From assembly GCA_002421685.1 (NCBI GenBank), contig DISB01000005.1, positions 1 to 64,000 of the forward strand: DNA of 64,000 nucleotides, in the 5' to 3' direction. The notes under the pieces were generated by a model. The model saw only the letters and a program-made list of their open reading frames with translations. It was not told the DNA's origin and did no database searches. Below are positions 27,707 through 36,898 of the stretch, piece by piece. The position numbers were made by a program, and so were the translations under genes. Numbering within the stretch: position 1 is the first letter of the stretch; every line of letters starts with the position of its first letter. Source of the DNA: Bacteroidetes bacterium UBA6221 (lineage in GTDB: Bacteria > Bacteroidota > Bacteroidia > Chitinophagales > Chitinophagaceae).

Positions 27707-28270
27707 ATGTCTATGAAAGAACTGAATTTCTCACCCTTCCCGGTACTCGAAACGGAACGGTTGGTGTTGCGCAACCTGCATCATGACGATAAGGAGCAGG
27801 TATTTGCTATTCGGGGCAATGCAACGACCATGCAATATATACCTCGCCCCATAGCGAGGACTGTTGACGACGCTATGGGCGTTATTGAAATGATCACCGG
27901 TTTTACTGCCGGCAATGAACGTATCAACTGGGCTATAACTGAACGCGGCAATGACAAACTGGTGGGCATAATAGGCTATGTAAATTTCAAACCGGAAAGC
28001 CACCGTGCCGAAGTAGGGTACGTCCTCCACCACGAATATTTAAGAAAAGGCATCGCGCAGGAAGCGCTGAAGGCTGTGCTGGGTTACGGCTTTGATACCA
28101 TTCAGCTACATTCAATAGAAGCGATAATCAACACGCAAAACGAAGCCTCAATAAAACTGGTGGAGAAACTGGGGTTCGCCAGGGAAGCGCATTTCAGAGA
28201 CTATATATTTCACGACGGCAGGTACTGGGACGAATATATCTATTCGCTCATTAACCCCGCACATGTGTAG
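27707..28270 (+). CDS. GNAT N-acetyltransferase (RimJ/RimL type)
   Basis: The 187-residue protein opens with F-P-V-L-E-T-E-R-L-V-L-R, the usual start of the RimJ/RimL group. The acetyl-CoA-binding motif is seen in E-V-G-Y-V-L, R-K-G-I-A-Q-E-A-L and N-E-A-S-I-K-L-V-E-K-L-G-F. It should acetylate a protein N-terminus or small amine. A start two codons later is equally possible. No operon partners. Confidence 0.9.
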   Translation: MSMKELNFSPFPVLETERLVLRNLHHDDKEQVFAIRGNATTMQYIPRPIARTVDDAMGVIEMITGFTAGNERINWAITERGNDKLVGIIGYVNFKPESHRAEVGYVLHHEYLRKGIAQEALKAVLGYGFDTIQLHSIEAIINTQNEASIKLVEKLGFAREAHFRDYIFHDGRYWDEYIYSLINPAHV

Positions 28271-28371
28271 CAATAAAGACCACTAAAACAGCGTTATCTA
28301 AAGTTCCCCTCCAGGGGGATTGAGGGATCAACCCGCGATGAGAAAACCAGGGTCCAGAGAAACTTACCGAG

Positions 28372-28782
28372 ATGAAACAGTCGAGGCTCATAAAAATACC
28401 CTGGAATAAAGGGCAATACCAAACTAAGGCTGATATGGAGCGTAACAAGAACCGACAGCGGTACGGTGGAAGCCGGGTGCCGGAGCTACTGGGCATGCTC
28501 ACCGACCTTGATAACAAAGAATTGCCGGTAGAGTATTTTTTCTTCGCAAACACTGAACAAAAAGCCTCTGTCCTTGCTGATGCTTTATCTAAGATGGGCT
28601 ATACAGTTTATGGCTATGCACCTTGCGCCCATGACAAATCATTATACTCCATTTGTGGCTGCACACCTAAAATGAAAATGACCGGCAACATTATGTCAAA
28701 CTGGGCAGAACAAATGTGCGAGCTCGGATTTGACTATGACTGCAAATTTGACGGTTGGGGTACATCTCCGGGCATGGAATAA
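28372..28782 (+). CDS. RraB-like (regulator of RNase E) family protein
   Basis: The 136-residue protein has a basic N-terminus. Residues 50-136 resemble the RraB/DUF1260 fold: L-P-V-E-Y-F-F-F-A-N, A-L-S-K-M-G-Y and a C-terminal Y-D-C-K-F-D-G-W-G-T. RraB inhibits RNase E in proteobacteria; a function on RNA decay here is uncertain since the family is broad. Five Cys residues are unusual. It converges on the XRE regulator gene. Confidence 0.7.
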   Translation: MKQSRLIKIPWNKGQYQTKADMERNKNRQRYGGSRVPELLGMLTDLDNKELPVEYFFFANTEQKASVLADALSKMGYTVYGYAPCAHDKSLYSICGCTPKMKMTGNIMSNWAEQMCELGFDYDCKFDGWGTSPGME

Positions 28783-28804
28783 CCTTTGGCTATTCACACC
28801 ATCA

Positions 28805-29137
28805 CTACACAGCTATGGCCTGGCAATTTTCAATGATCTCCCGGTTCTCATTGCCCACTATCTGCAGAGCAAGATTCTTAATAGAAGGGAAAAGCATATC
28901 GTAAACATTTTTCTTATTGGTAGGCACGTCTGTGTCCTGCATGGCCAGTATATAAAGCACGGCTTCCGGTATTTCCATCACTGTGCATATACTCTGAATG
29001 GTCTTGTTGCTGGGGCGTTTTATTGAATTTTCGATTTGTGACAGTGAGGTTTGCGAAATGCCGCTTCTTTCAGCCAATTCCTGCTGTGTTATACCCAATT
29101 GCCTCCTTACTGAACGTATGGCTACTCCTAAATTCAT
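28805..29137 (-). CDS. XRE-family HTH transcriptional regulator
   Basis: The 110-residue protein has a Cro/CI-type helix-turn-helix at residues 7-60 (T-Q-Q-E-L-A-E-R-S-G-I-S-Q-T-S-L-S-Q-I-E). A short helical tail of about 45 residues follows, possibly for dimerisation. It could repress its own gene; the target is unknown. No toxin or restriction gene is next to it. Confidence 0.88.
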   Translation of the reverse strand: MNLGVAIRSVRRQLGITQQELAERSGISQTSLSQIENSIKRPSNKTIQSICTVMEIPEAVLYILAMQDTDVPTNKKNVYDMLFPSIKNLALQIVGNENREIIENCQAIAV

Positions 29138-29273
29138 ACCTGTAGGTTATTTTTAATACTTCCTTATTAAACATTCGGGTAATAATCCTATTGCCTATAT
29201 AGACGTACAGGCTAAAAAAAAGGTTGGCACGATTTTAAGGACGGCTGAAAAAAATGAAGGTAATTTTATACTC

Positions 29274-29516
29274 ATGAGACAAAATTTTACAACGAGAATA
29301 AGCTATGACGGAAGGACAGTACAGGCTATAATAATTCCCGAACACAGGAAGGATGGCATTTATTACGAAGTGAACATCCCGGGATTTGAACGCTTTTATA
29401 TGCGGTGGTCGGTCGCTGACAGGTATGAGGCGGTACCACAACAAGGACTATCCCTGCCGGACAACCTTGCATTGGCAGTGAGCGATGCAATAGAAAGTAA
29501 AATGAACAAAAGTTAA
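29274..29516 (+). CDS. small protein of unknown function (80 aa)
   Basis: The 80-residue product has no signal peptide. It looks like a small beta-sheet domain (T-R-I-S-Y-D-G, Y-Y-E-V-N-I-P-G, R-F-Y-M-R-W-S) with a C-terminal helix. Codon use and a sensible start after an A-rich leader support coding. No family recognised. About 190 bp without features follows, up to the terminator at 29674. Confidence 0.6.
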   Translation: MRQNFTTRISYDGRTVQAIIIPEHRKDGIYYEVNIPGFERFYMRWSVADRYEAVPQQGLSLPDNLALAVSDAIESKMNKS

Positions 29517-29673
29517 ACCTTTCATTTCGTAGTTGTTGGTATTAATCACAGGTTACAAAGTCAATTTCATTTAGTTTTTATTAGGATTTGTTAGTAAATC
29601 TTAACTGGTTTTTTATAGGCCCGGAACGAGAATGGTATGTCTTAAAGGTAAAATTGTTTTGTTTCTACCATAA

Positions 29674-29701
29674 AAATGCCCGCTTTTCCAGGCGGGTATT
29701 T
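29674..29701 (-). terminator. intrinsic terminator of second di-heme peroxidase gene
   Basis: A 10-bp stem with one G-T pair and an 8-nt loop (core CCCGC/GCGGG) lies 4 nt beyond the stop at 29706, followed by ATTTTTAT on the minus strand. Confidence 0.85.
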
Positions 29702-29705
29702 TGCG

Positions 29706-30749
29706 TTATTGATTTTCGTGGAAACGCTTGTCTTTTACAAAGGACTCATCATTCAGGGTATTAAGGAATGCAAGCAGGTCGCTACGCTGCTGCTGGTTGA
29801 GCTGTATGCCGTTCTGCAACTGCGGGTCGAGGGTAGCAGACTGGTGAATACCGTTGGCGTAATGATCCAGAACTTTTTCAAGTGTTTTGATACGCCCGTC
29901 GTGCATATAAGGAGCGGTATATTTCAGGTTGCGCAGCGACGGCACCTTGAACTTCTGCATATCCTGCGGCGCATGGGTGATGCGTGCCCTGCCGCTGTCA
30001 TTCAAAGCGGTTACCGTCAGCCCGTTGTTCCTGTAAGAGAAATCGGTAAACAAGGGAGCGGTATGACAGGAAGCGCATTTGCCGTTGTAAATGTCCAGGC
30101 CGTTTTCCTCTTCCGGGGTCAGCACAGCATCCCCGCGTTTGTATTGGTCGTACCTGGCATTGGCAGACACCATGGCACCCATAAACTGCGCCATCGATTT
30201 GAATATCCGTTGCGAAGTGACCGTTTCGTCGCCCCAGGCAGCCTTAAACATTTTTTTGTATTGTTCGTCGCCGCTAAGCTTGGCTATGATGTTGGGAAGG
30301 TTTTCATCCATCTCCACGGGGTTCTGTATCGGGTTTATCGGCTGGCTCTCTATATGATTCACACCACCGTCCCAGAAATAGCTGGTATGCCAGTTCATAT
30401 TGAATATAGGCGGCGAATTGCGGTTACCTACCAGTCCATCTACGCCATGACTCAAATCGTGGTCGGCCTGGGCGAAAGCAGCAAATGCCTGGTGGCAGGA
30501 GCCACAGGATGTAGAGTTGTCGCGCGAAAACCTGTTATCATAAAACAATTTCCGCCCCAGGTAGAAACCCGCGTTGGTAAGTGTATTGTTCTCAAAATTA
30601 TACGCCGGGGCCGGCCATCCCTGCGGCACTACAAAACTTATGCTTTCCTCTTTCGTTGCCTTGATGTCAAAAGACGGGTCAGGTTTGCAGGCCGTGAATA
30701 AACCTGCTATCAACACCATCATCGCCGCCGTGTGTACGCTCTTGCTCAT
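29706..30749 (-). CDS. di-heme cytochrome c peroxidase lipoprotein
   Basis: The 347-residue protein has lipobox F-T-A-C (Cys21). Heme motifs are C-G-S-C-H (82-86) and C-A-S-C-H (225-229). The conserved W-D-G-G, N-P-V-E-M and T-A-P-Y-M-H-D-G blocks are also present. This is the compact CcpA/MauG form, about half the length of the relative at 12182-14110. It probably reduces hydrogen peroxide in the periplasm using a cytochrome donor. Monocistronic. Confidence 0.92.
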   Translation of the reverse strand: MSKSVHTAAMMVLIAGLFTACKPDPSFDIKATKEESISFVVPQGWPAPAYNFENNTLTNAGFYLGRKLFYDNRFSRDNSTSCGSCHQAFAAFAQADHDLSHGVDGLVGNRNSPPIFNMNWHTSYFWDGGVNHIESQPINPIQNPVEMDENLPNIIAKLSGDEQYKKMFKAAWGDETVTSQRIFKSMAQFMGAMVSANARYDQYKRGDAVLTPEEENGLDIYNGKCASCHTAPLFTDFSYRNNGLTVTALNDSGRARITHAPQDMQKFKVPSLRNLKYTAPYMHDGRIKTLEKVLDHYANGIHQSATLDPQLQNGIQLNQQQRSDLLAFLNTLNDESFVKDKRFHENQ

Positions 30750-30797
30750 GCTTTAAAACAAATACCCGTAAAAATAACAAAAAAACCGCAACTGTCC

Positions 30798-31124
30798 CTA
30801 CCATCCCAATTCATCATCCACGGTTTTACCGTCGCTTTGACCTCTGTAATAGAGACGGGTTTTCACCTTGTCCAGTTGGCGGTGGTACACCATATCGGCC
30901 AGCACGGCCAGGGCGTTTTCCTCCTGCAACGCGACTTGCAACTGCCGTTCCGGAATGTCTATCCTGTACAGCAACTGGAAAAATTCTTCCGGATTGCGTT
31001 CCAACAGGTAGGCCAGCCTTTTCTCAAGGTTCAGTTTTATTTCCTGTTCAGAAAAGCCATCCGGTATATCCAGCTCAAACTTTTCTTTCAGGGAAGCGGC
31101 CAATGCCGAGCGTTCGGTTTCCAT
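30798..31124 (-). CDS. conserved helical protein of unknown function (108 aa)
   Basis: The protein is acidic and mostly helical, with R-L-A-Y-L-L-E-R-N-P-E-E-F-F-Q-L-L-Y-R-I-D-I-P and a C-terminal D-D-E-L-G-W. It follows glyS by 33 nt on the same strand and is probably co-transcribed. I do not recognise a domain. Confidence 0.65.
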   Translation of the reverse strand: METERSALAASLKEKFELDIPDGFSEQEIKLNLEKRLAYLLERNPEEFFQLLYRIDIPERQLQVALQEENALAVLADMVYHRQLDKVKTRLYYRGQSDGKTVDDELGW

Positions 31125-31157
31125 GGTATAAAGTTACTAAAGGTTTCCTGTCATATA

Positions 31158-32651
31158 TTAAAACTGTCTTATCTTCTCCAACACCAGGTCTTTTACCATG
31201 TCGATAGGTATGCGCTCCTGCGCCATACTGTCGCGGTGGCGAACAGTGACCGTGCGGTCCTCCAGCGTCTGGTGGTCTATCGTTACGCAGAAGGGGGTGC
31301 CTATTGCATCCTGCCTGCGGTATCGCTTACCTATGGTATCCTTTTCTTCGTAAAAGCATTTGAAATGAGGGCGGCACTCGTCCATCAGCTCTTTAGCCAC
31401 CACGGGCAGGCCGTCTTTTTTGGTAAGGGGCAGCACAGCCAATTTGATAGGCGCCAGGTGCGGTGCAAACCGCAGTACCACACGGCTGTCTTTCTTTTCT
31501 TCGGTGCTTAGGTCCTCCTCTTCGTACGCCTCGCTCAGCACCATCATCACCGTACGGTCCAGGCCTATGGAGGTTTCTATTACATAAGGTATGTAGTGTT
31601 TGTTCTCCTCGGTGTCAAAGTAGGTCAGCTTCTTCTTGCTGAACTCCTGGTGGCGGCTGAGGTCGAAGTCGGTACGGCTGTGTATGCCCTCCACTTCTTT
31701 AAAGCCCCAGTCCGGGAAATTATATTCTATATCGCAGGCGGCATCGGCATAGTGCGCCAGCTTCACATGGTCGTGAAAGTTGTATTGATTTTCAGGTATT
31801 CCCAGCGTGCGGTGCCAGTTCATGCGTGTCTCTTTCCAGAATCCATACCATTCCTTCTGCGTACCCGGCTTGATGAAGAACTGCATCTCCATCTGCTCAA
31901 ACTCCCTCATGCGGAAGATGAAGCCACGGGCCACTATTTCATTACGGAAGGCCTTACCTATCTGTGCGATACCGAAGGGTATCTTCATACGCCCGGTCTT
32001 CTGCACATTCAGGAAGTTGACAAATATCCCCTGCGCAGTTTCGGGGCGCAGGTACACCATATCAGCGTCATCGGCTACCGAGCCCATCTGCGTGCCAAAC
32101 ATCAGGTTGAACTGGCGAATCTCCGTCCAGTTGCACGTACCGCTGATGGCGCATTTAATATTATTCTCTTCTATCAGTTGTTTCAGCCCGGCATAGTCAT
32201 CTGCCGCCAGCAGGGCTTCCAATTTTGACAAAACCTCTTTTGCATGATTTCTTAAATTATATGCTTCAAAGTTTTCTACTGTAGCCCCATCAGAAACTTC
32301 ATCTGCTTTTTTCAAAACATCAGATATATAACCTTCTATAAGGTGGTCAACACGGTAGCGTTTTTTGCTGTCCTTGTTGTCTATCATGGGGTCGTTAAAG
32401 TTGTCCACATGGCCGCTGGCCTTCCAAGTAGTGGGGTGCATGAATATGGCCGCGTCTATACCTACTATGTTATCGTGCATACGGGTCATGCTGTACCACC
32501 AGTAGTCTTTGATATTCTTCTTCAGTTCGGCGCCCATCTGGCCGTAGTCATACACTGCCTGCAGGCCATCATATATTTCAGACGACTGAAATACAAATCC
32601 ATATTCTTTGCAATGGGATATTATATCCTGTAATTGTTTCTGTTTTGGCAT
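31158..32651 (-). CDS. glyS: glycyl-tRNA synthetase, single-chain (alpha2) type
   Basis: The start MPKQKQLQDIISHCKEYGF gives 497 residues; the upstream in-frame extension crosses repeated non-coding DNA. Motifs include G-L-Q-A-V-Y-D-Y-G, D-N-I-V-G-I-D, R-P-E-T-A-Q-G-I-F (motif 2 region), G-K-A-F-R-N-E-I, and a C-terminal anticodon domain. This eukaryote-like GlyRS is standard in Bacteroidota instead of the GlyQ/GlyS tetramer. A TAAATTTG box sits 8 nt before the start. Confidence 0.96.
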   Translation of the reverse strand: MPKQKQLQDIISHCKEYGFVFQSSEIYDGLQAVYDYGQMGAELKKNIKDYWWYSMTRMHDNIVGIDAAIFMHPTTWKASGHVDNFNDPMIDNKDSKKRYRVDHLIEGYISDVLKKADEVSDGATVENFEAYNLRNHAKEVLSKLEALLAADDYAGLKQLIEENNIKCAISGTCNWTEIRQFNLMFGTQMGSVADDADMVYLRPETAQGIFVNFLNVQKTGRMKIPFGIAQIGKAFRNEIVARGFIFRMREFEQMEMQFFIKPGTQKEWYGFWKETRMNWHRTLGIPENQYNFHDHVKLAHYADAACDIEYNFPDWGFKEVEGIHSRTDFDLSRHQEFSKKKLTYFDTEENKHYIPYVIETSIGLDRTVMMVLSEAYEEEDLSTEEKKDSRVVLRFAPHLAPIKLAVLPLTKKDGLPVVAKELMDECRPHFKCFYEEKDTIGKRYRRQDAIGTPFCVTIDHQTLEDRTVTVRHRDSMAQERIPIDMVKDLVLEKIRQF

Positions 32652-32654
32652 AAG

Positions 32655-32738
32655 AGCGGCAAATTTAAGCTTTGTGGTTGACAGTTGTGCCTGCCCTCCT
32701 TCGCTATGGCTACGGCGGGTAAAAGCGGCAAATTTAAG
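32655..32738. repeat. direct repeat (2 x 15 bp) upstream of glyS
   Basis: agcggcaaatttaag occurs at 32655-32669 and at 32724-32738, 69 bp apart. Each copy contains TAAATTTG on the minus strand, a -7-like box (32667-32660 and 32736-32729). The DNA between holds a TCCTTCGCTATGGCTACGGC segment that looks like a dispersed intergenic repeat. Confidence 0.7.
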
Positions 32739-32938
32739 ATTTTGGAGGTTAATAGGATAGAAGGTGAATAAGATAGTATAGAATCGAGCTAATAATGGTG
32801 AAAAATCTACGGTTTTGTTAACCGGCAAACAACAGGGTTTAACAGGAAACAATATAGCCCTTCACAAGAAATTGATAATGAATATAATGCACATCATTGC
32901 GTCATATTTTTTTACGCTCTCCCGAAGGAGATAAGCTT

Positions 32939-34972
32939 TTATTTTTCCAGCGGTGTTTCGCCTATCCGGAACAACCTGTAGGCGAGGTTGATGCCTGTGT
33001 TTGTTGCCGCCAGGGGCGAAGTACTGTCAAAGCCGAAGGTTTCCTCCGGCACTATGTAGTTGCCGCGGGCGTCGCGTACTGAGTAACGTACCTGGCTTTT
33101 TTTGCCTTTATCAGTTACGGTGATGTACACACGGGGGGCAGCAGGATCGTTCACCCAGTTGATGTTGGTTTGTTTTAGCCTTTCCACTACCGCACCGCCG
33201 TTGCCGTTTACGTGCAACTGCATATTCATGCGCAGGCCGGTATAGGGTACCAGTTGAGGAAACTCCGCATACATCTTATACATCCAGTTGACATACGCAG
33301 CCTTGTCATCGCGCTCGTCGGCACATTCGGCCTGTGCCTGGTACACGCGCGCCAGGAATAGTTTTTCGTATTCCACGTCTATATCCGATGTACGCAATAT
33401 TTCGTCGAGTATAATGCGCGCCTCTTTATGGTTGTCCATCTCCATATGCAGGCGGGCTATGAAGTATTTAAAGTATTTGCGGATATAGCGGCGCTCGTCG
33501 GTCTGTACTTCTTTCTCAAACCTTGTTATAAAATAACGTGTGCTGAAATCTCGTATCAGGAACCATATCTCGTCCCATGTTACCGTGCTTTCGGTACTGA
33601 AGAGTTTGTACACCACGCGGTCGCGCTCGGGGTTTTGGGCAAACTGGTTGATGATAAGGAACTGCTGGGTGTATTTATCACTTACCGCCTTGGCCATTTT
33701 CGCCAATGCCTTGGGATTGTACCACCAGTTGGCGTTCTCAAATTTCTGTTTCTCTATATCAGCATTCACGTTCAGCAGCCTCACCATCTGCGTGCTGAAG
33801 TCGTAGTGCTGCTGGCTGAGGGTGGTGCCTATATGTAGTTCTTTAAACTCCGCAGCTCTTTTTATATATCGTTCCGACTCTACTATCTTGCCGTTGTAGT
33901 GCATAGCCCTTGCCAGCGCAATATTGTACCAGCCAAAGCCAGGGGTAGAGCCGTTGGCTTTTATCATGTCGCGCATCAGCTCCGTGGCTTTGCCGGGCTG
34001 CCCTTTGTATAGGTTGAGACCAGCAGTGTAGTAAGCCCATTCCTTCAGGCGCTTATCTCCTGCGTCCTGCTCTACAGCCATTTCATATTCTTTTTCCGCT
34101 TCGCGAAAGTCGCCACAGATAGAGCGGAAGGTGGCGTAGTTGTTGTGCGGGAAGATGGGGCTGTTGCGCATCAGGTTGTAATAGTGCGCGGCAGAGTCCA
34201 CTTTGAGTGCATAACTGTACAGGATAGATTTGTAATGATAGACGGAAAGTTTTTCCATCTGCTCGTACCCCGGCCTGAATATCTCCGCATTCAGCCGCTG
34301 ATTAATGGTTATGCGCCGCAGTTGCGAGTCGAGGTAACGGTTGGCCAGGCGTTCATTTTCTTCAATCGAATTTTTGAGAAAGGGATATTTTTCGGCGGTA
34401 TAATACCGGTGGCGGTGTACGGTCCATGCCAGGTGGTTATACACATCCATGTTAAAATAATCGCTCTGGAAATTCCACTTCAGCACACGACGCAGCAGGT
34501 TGTAGGTCTTCATGGGCTCCTCCATGTTGTTGTAGCACATCATCAGGTGGAAGGCGATGGTGGTATATTCGTAATGATAGAAATACACGGGATAGTACTT
34601 TATGATGTCGGAAGTGCGGGTGCGCAACTCGGGTTTGAAGTCGCGCTCCATCAGCGCCAGGGCACGCTCCAGCGGAACCGATGCGTTTTTAAAACCCAGG
34701 TAGTCGGCGGCATGGTTGTACTTGTACACACCTTCATACATCCACCCCACATAATAAGTACTGTCAATCCTTTTGAACTCGCGCGAGCGCGGCAGGGCGT
34801 CGTCGCTGTACATACTGCTGCCCATGCGCTTGGCGTTTATCTCGTAGCGTTTGGCAGCGTTGGGGCCGCGCAGGGGGGCCTGCATCTGCGCTCCGGCCTG
34901 CAACGAGGCAACCAGCAAGGCGCAAACCAGGTATAACCATGATATTTGGCGGTTGAATATCCTCATTCGCAA
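32939..34972 (-). CDS. large exported TPR-type protein
   Basis: The 677-residue product has a signal peptide (S-L-Q-A-G-A-Q). Long helical repeats follow through to about residue 590 (for example E-Y-E-M-A-V-E-Q-D-A-G and L-A-R-A-M-H-Y-N-G-K). A C-terminal beta-rich domain of about 80 residues comes last (V-Y-I-T-V-T-D-K-G-K-K). Charged and aromatic residues are abundant. It starts 8 nt after moxR and is co-transcribed with it. Function unknown; a scaffold role at the envelope is a guess. A start two codons later is possible. Confidence 0.75.
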   Translation of the reverse strand: MRMRIFNRQISWLYLVCALLVASLQAGAQMQAPLRGPNAAKRYEINAKRMGSSMYSDDALPRSREFKRIDSTYYVGWMYEGVYKYNHAADYLGFKNASVPLERALALMERDFKPELRTRTSDIIKYYPVYFYHYEYTTIAFHLMMCYNNMEEPMKTYNLLRRVLKWNFQSDYFNMDVYNHLAWTVHRHRYYTAEKYPFLKNSIEENERLANRYLDSQLRRITINQRLNAEIFRPGYEQMEKLSVYHYKSILYSYALKVDSAAHYYNLMRNSPIFPHNNYATFRSICGDFREAEKEYEMAVEQDAGDKRLKEWAYYTAGLNLYKGQPGKATELMRDMIKANGSTPGFGWYNIALARAMHYNGKIVESERYIKRAAEFKELHIGTTLSQQHYDFSTQMVRLLNVNADIEKQKFENANWWYNPKALAKMAKAVSDKYTQQFLIINQFAQNPERDRVVYKLFSTESTVTWDEIWFLIRDFSTRYFITRFEKEVQTDERRYIRKYFKYFIARLHMEMDNHKEARIILDEILRTSDIDVEYEKLFLARVYQAQAECADERDDKAAYVNWMYKMYAEFPQLVPYTGLRMNMQLHVNGNGGAVVERLKQTNINWVNDPAAPRVYITVTDKGKKSQVRYSVRDARGNYIVPEETFGFDSTSPLAATNTGINLAYRLFRIGETPLEK

Positions 34973-34980
34973 TACGCATG

Positions 34981-36000
34981 TCAGGCGTAGAGCCTGAGTT
35001 TGGCCAGCCTTTCGGCTTCTTTGTTGATAATGCTGTTGAGCGCGTTTTGTTTGCCGTCCTTATTGCGGTAGAGCAACCTGTGTTCCAGCACCTCGTACGC
35101 TATGTCCTTCACGTCGTCTTCTATCACAAAAGTACGGCCCCGCACGAGCGCATATGCACGCAGACATTTTAAAAATGCGATACCGCTGCGCGTAGAACCT
35201 CCCAATGTAATATCGGGATGGGCGCGTGTGCCCCTCACTATATTACTCACCGCTTTTATTATCTCGTCGTGGATGAACACCTCTTCCGCCTCGTGCTGCA
35301 ACCTCAATATATCCTGCATGGTGAGCACGCGGTTGAGGGTGACAAGGTTGGTGGCAATATCCAGGTACTCTTTGTAGATGTTTATTTCGTTCAGCTCATC
35401 CACATAGCCGAAGTGTATCTTCATAAAGAAACGGTCGAGCTGGGCGGCGGGCAGGGGGTAGGTGCCTTCCATTTCTATGGGGTTTTGGGTGGCTATGGTG
35501 AAGAACATTTTTTCCAGCCTGATGGTGACATCGCCGGTGGTAACCTGGTGCTCGGCCATGGCCTCCAGCAGGGCGCTCTGTACTTTTGGCGAAGCGCGGT
35601 TGATCTCGTCGGCCAGCAGCACGTTGCAGAACAGCGGGCCTTTCTTGAATATAAATTCCTTGATGTTATCGTCGAATATGTAAGTACCTATCAGGTCCAT
35701 AGGCAGCAGGTCGGGGGTGAACTGTATCCTTTTGAAGAGCACATGCCCTTCGCCACCCTCGCCGCTGATGCACTGCGCCAGGGTGCGCGCCAGTACGGTT
35801 TTGCCCGTGCCGGGATTATCTTCCATAAGTATATGCCCGCCGGCTATAAGGCAGGTGATGACCATCTCTACCTGGTGGCGCTTGCCCCTGATGACCCTTT
35901 CTACCTGGGTAATAAGTTCGTTTATCTTATCAGTGGCCGTCGATTCGGGCATTACATCCTGTATCTGCCCGGTATTTTCCTGTATGGGTTCAATATCCAT
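34981..36000 (-). CDS. MoxR-family AAA+ ATPase
   Basis: The 339-residue ATPase has Walker A N-P-G-T-G-K-T (62-68), Walker B L-L-A-D-E-I-N-R-A, sensor 1 in A-T-Q-N-P-I-E, and L-P-A-A-Q-L-D-R-F-F. MoxR ATPases act as chaperones that insert cofactors or activate partners, usually with DUF58 and VWA proteins encoded next door. Here the following gene is a TPR protein instead. Confidence 0.93.
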   Translation of the reverse strand: MDIEPIQENTGQIQDVMPESTATDKINELITQVERVIRGKRHQVEMVITCLIAGGHILMEDNPGTGKTVLARTLAQCISGEGGEGHVLFKRIQFTPDLLPMDLIGTYIFDDNIKEFIFKKGPLFCNVLLADEINRASPKVQSALLEAMAEHQVTTGDVTIRLEKMFFTIATQNPIEMEGTYPLPAAQLDRFFMKIHFGYVDELNEINIYKEYLDIATNLVTLNRVLTMQDILRLQHEAEEVFIHDEIIKAVSNIVRGTRAHPDITLGGSTRSGIAFLKCLRAYALVRGRTFVIEDDVKDIAYEVLEHRLLYRNKDGKQNALNSIINKEAERLAKLRLYA

Positions 36001-36085
36001 GTTTACAAGCTACTTTCTACAATTTTACTGATTTATAGGCTGTTGTGCGGTAAAAGGGTGATAATTTTTTGTGAAAGGATGTCAT

Positions 36086-36251
36086 CCCGATAGCTATCGG
36101 GACAAAAGTAAAAGGCCACAGGGCTACTAGTATTCGATATACCAGATTTTAGCATTGGGTCGCTACTCAGCTGCCCTTCATTTCTTTTGCTTGTCCAAAA
36201 GAAACGAAGCAAAGAAAAAGACACCCGTCTCTTAAGCTTCAAAGAGACGGG
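36086..36251. repeat. cluster of three hairpins, likely dispersed intergenic repeat
   Basis: CCCGATAGCTATCGGG is a perfect 16-bp palindrome at 36086-36101. TTTCTTTTG and CAAAAGAAA pair at 36181-36204. CCCGTCTCTT and AAGAGACGGG pair at 36224-36251. Blocks of this type recur between genes in Bacteroidota genomes; a role as a transcript-stabilising or terminator element is possible. Confidence 0.6.
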
Positions 36252-36768
36252 ATGGTACCTTGAATGTACCGCACTGCTACTGCGCTGCCGGGCTGTATTC
36301 CCCTGATTCATAAACTATAATATTTGTTGTCATTTGTGGTTGGAGGATAAAATGTTGCCCAAATGTTTCCAAAATGTTGCCGGATTTTCGAAAATACTGC
36401 TGCAAGGAAAATATAACTGATTGGTAACCAGTCATGAAGTAATTTTGTTCCAAAATGATGCCATAAAATGCGAAATAAAATTTTTCCGGTGGTGCAGCAT
36501 AGATGAACCTGCTTTTTCTCGTATGGCAAAGCTCTTAATGGGTGGGTAATGGTACATGGTTGTATGGTATTAATATGGTGCATAAGAGTTGAACACCGGT
36601 TATAGGCCGGTGCGTTATCATGTCCCGCACGGGCGGTATTTACAACAAATATACGCTATTTGTGATATAATATCAAAAATAATCAGCCTCCGGATATTAT
36701 GATTGGCGCGGAGTTTCTGTACAGGAGACCATGACGGAATGAAAGGCGAAGGTGGGTATAGTGTATTC

Positions 36769-36816
36769 AGTCTTGCTTTTATTTGTAGATTTAAGTTGAG
36801 ACCTTAAACCCGCGGG
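36769..36816 (+). repeat. 48-bp repeat, copy 1
   Basis: This 48-bp segment matches 38226-38273 at 41 of 48 positions. It begins agtcttgc and contains tttgtagatttaag, then a loose inverted pair TTTAAG/CTTAAA. It ends 82 nt before the start of the HEAT-like gene. Confidence 0.75.
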
Positions 36817-36898
36817 GGATAATATTAAAGAAACTAAACAAACACCTAAAAATAGTTTATTATTACAGGAACGATTGTAAGCTCTATCAAGCTTTTCT

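Larger units (their letters stand above)
36001..36898. other. long intergenic region with hairpins and one repeat copy
   Basis: About 900 bp without a convincing gene. It holds three hairpins at 36086-36251, a CACCGG/CCGGTG hairpin at 36594-36612, and the first copy of a 48-bp repeat at 36769-36816. Three minus-strand frames of 79-92 codons fall here but lack family-like sequence or ribosome sites and cross the hairpins. Confidence 0.6.

Noticed and set aside
32652..32852. 67-codon N-terminal extension of GlyRS
   Set aside because: It crosses a direct repeat and dispersed-type sequence and does not match the family, whose N-terminus fits the ATG at 32651.
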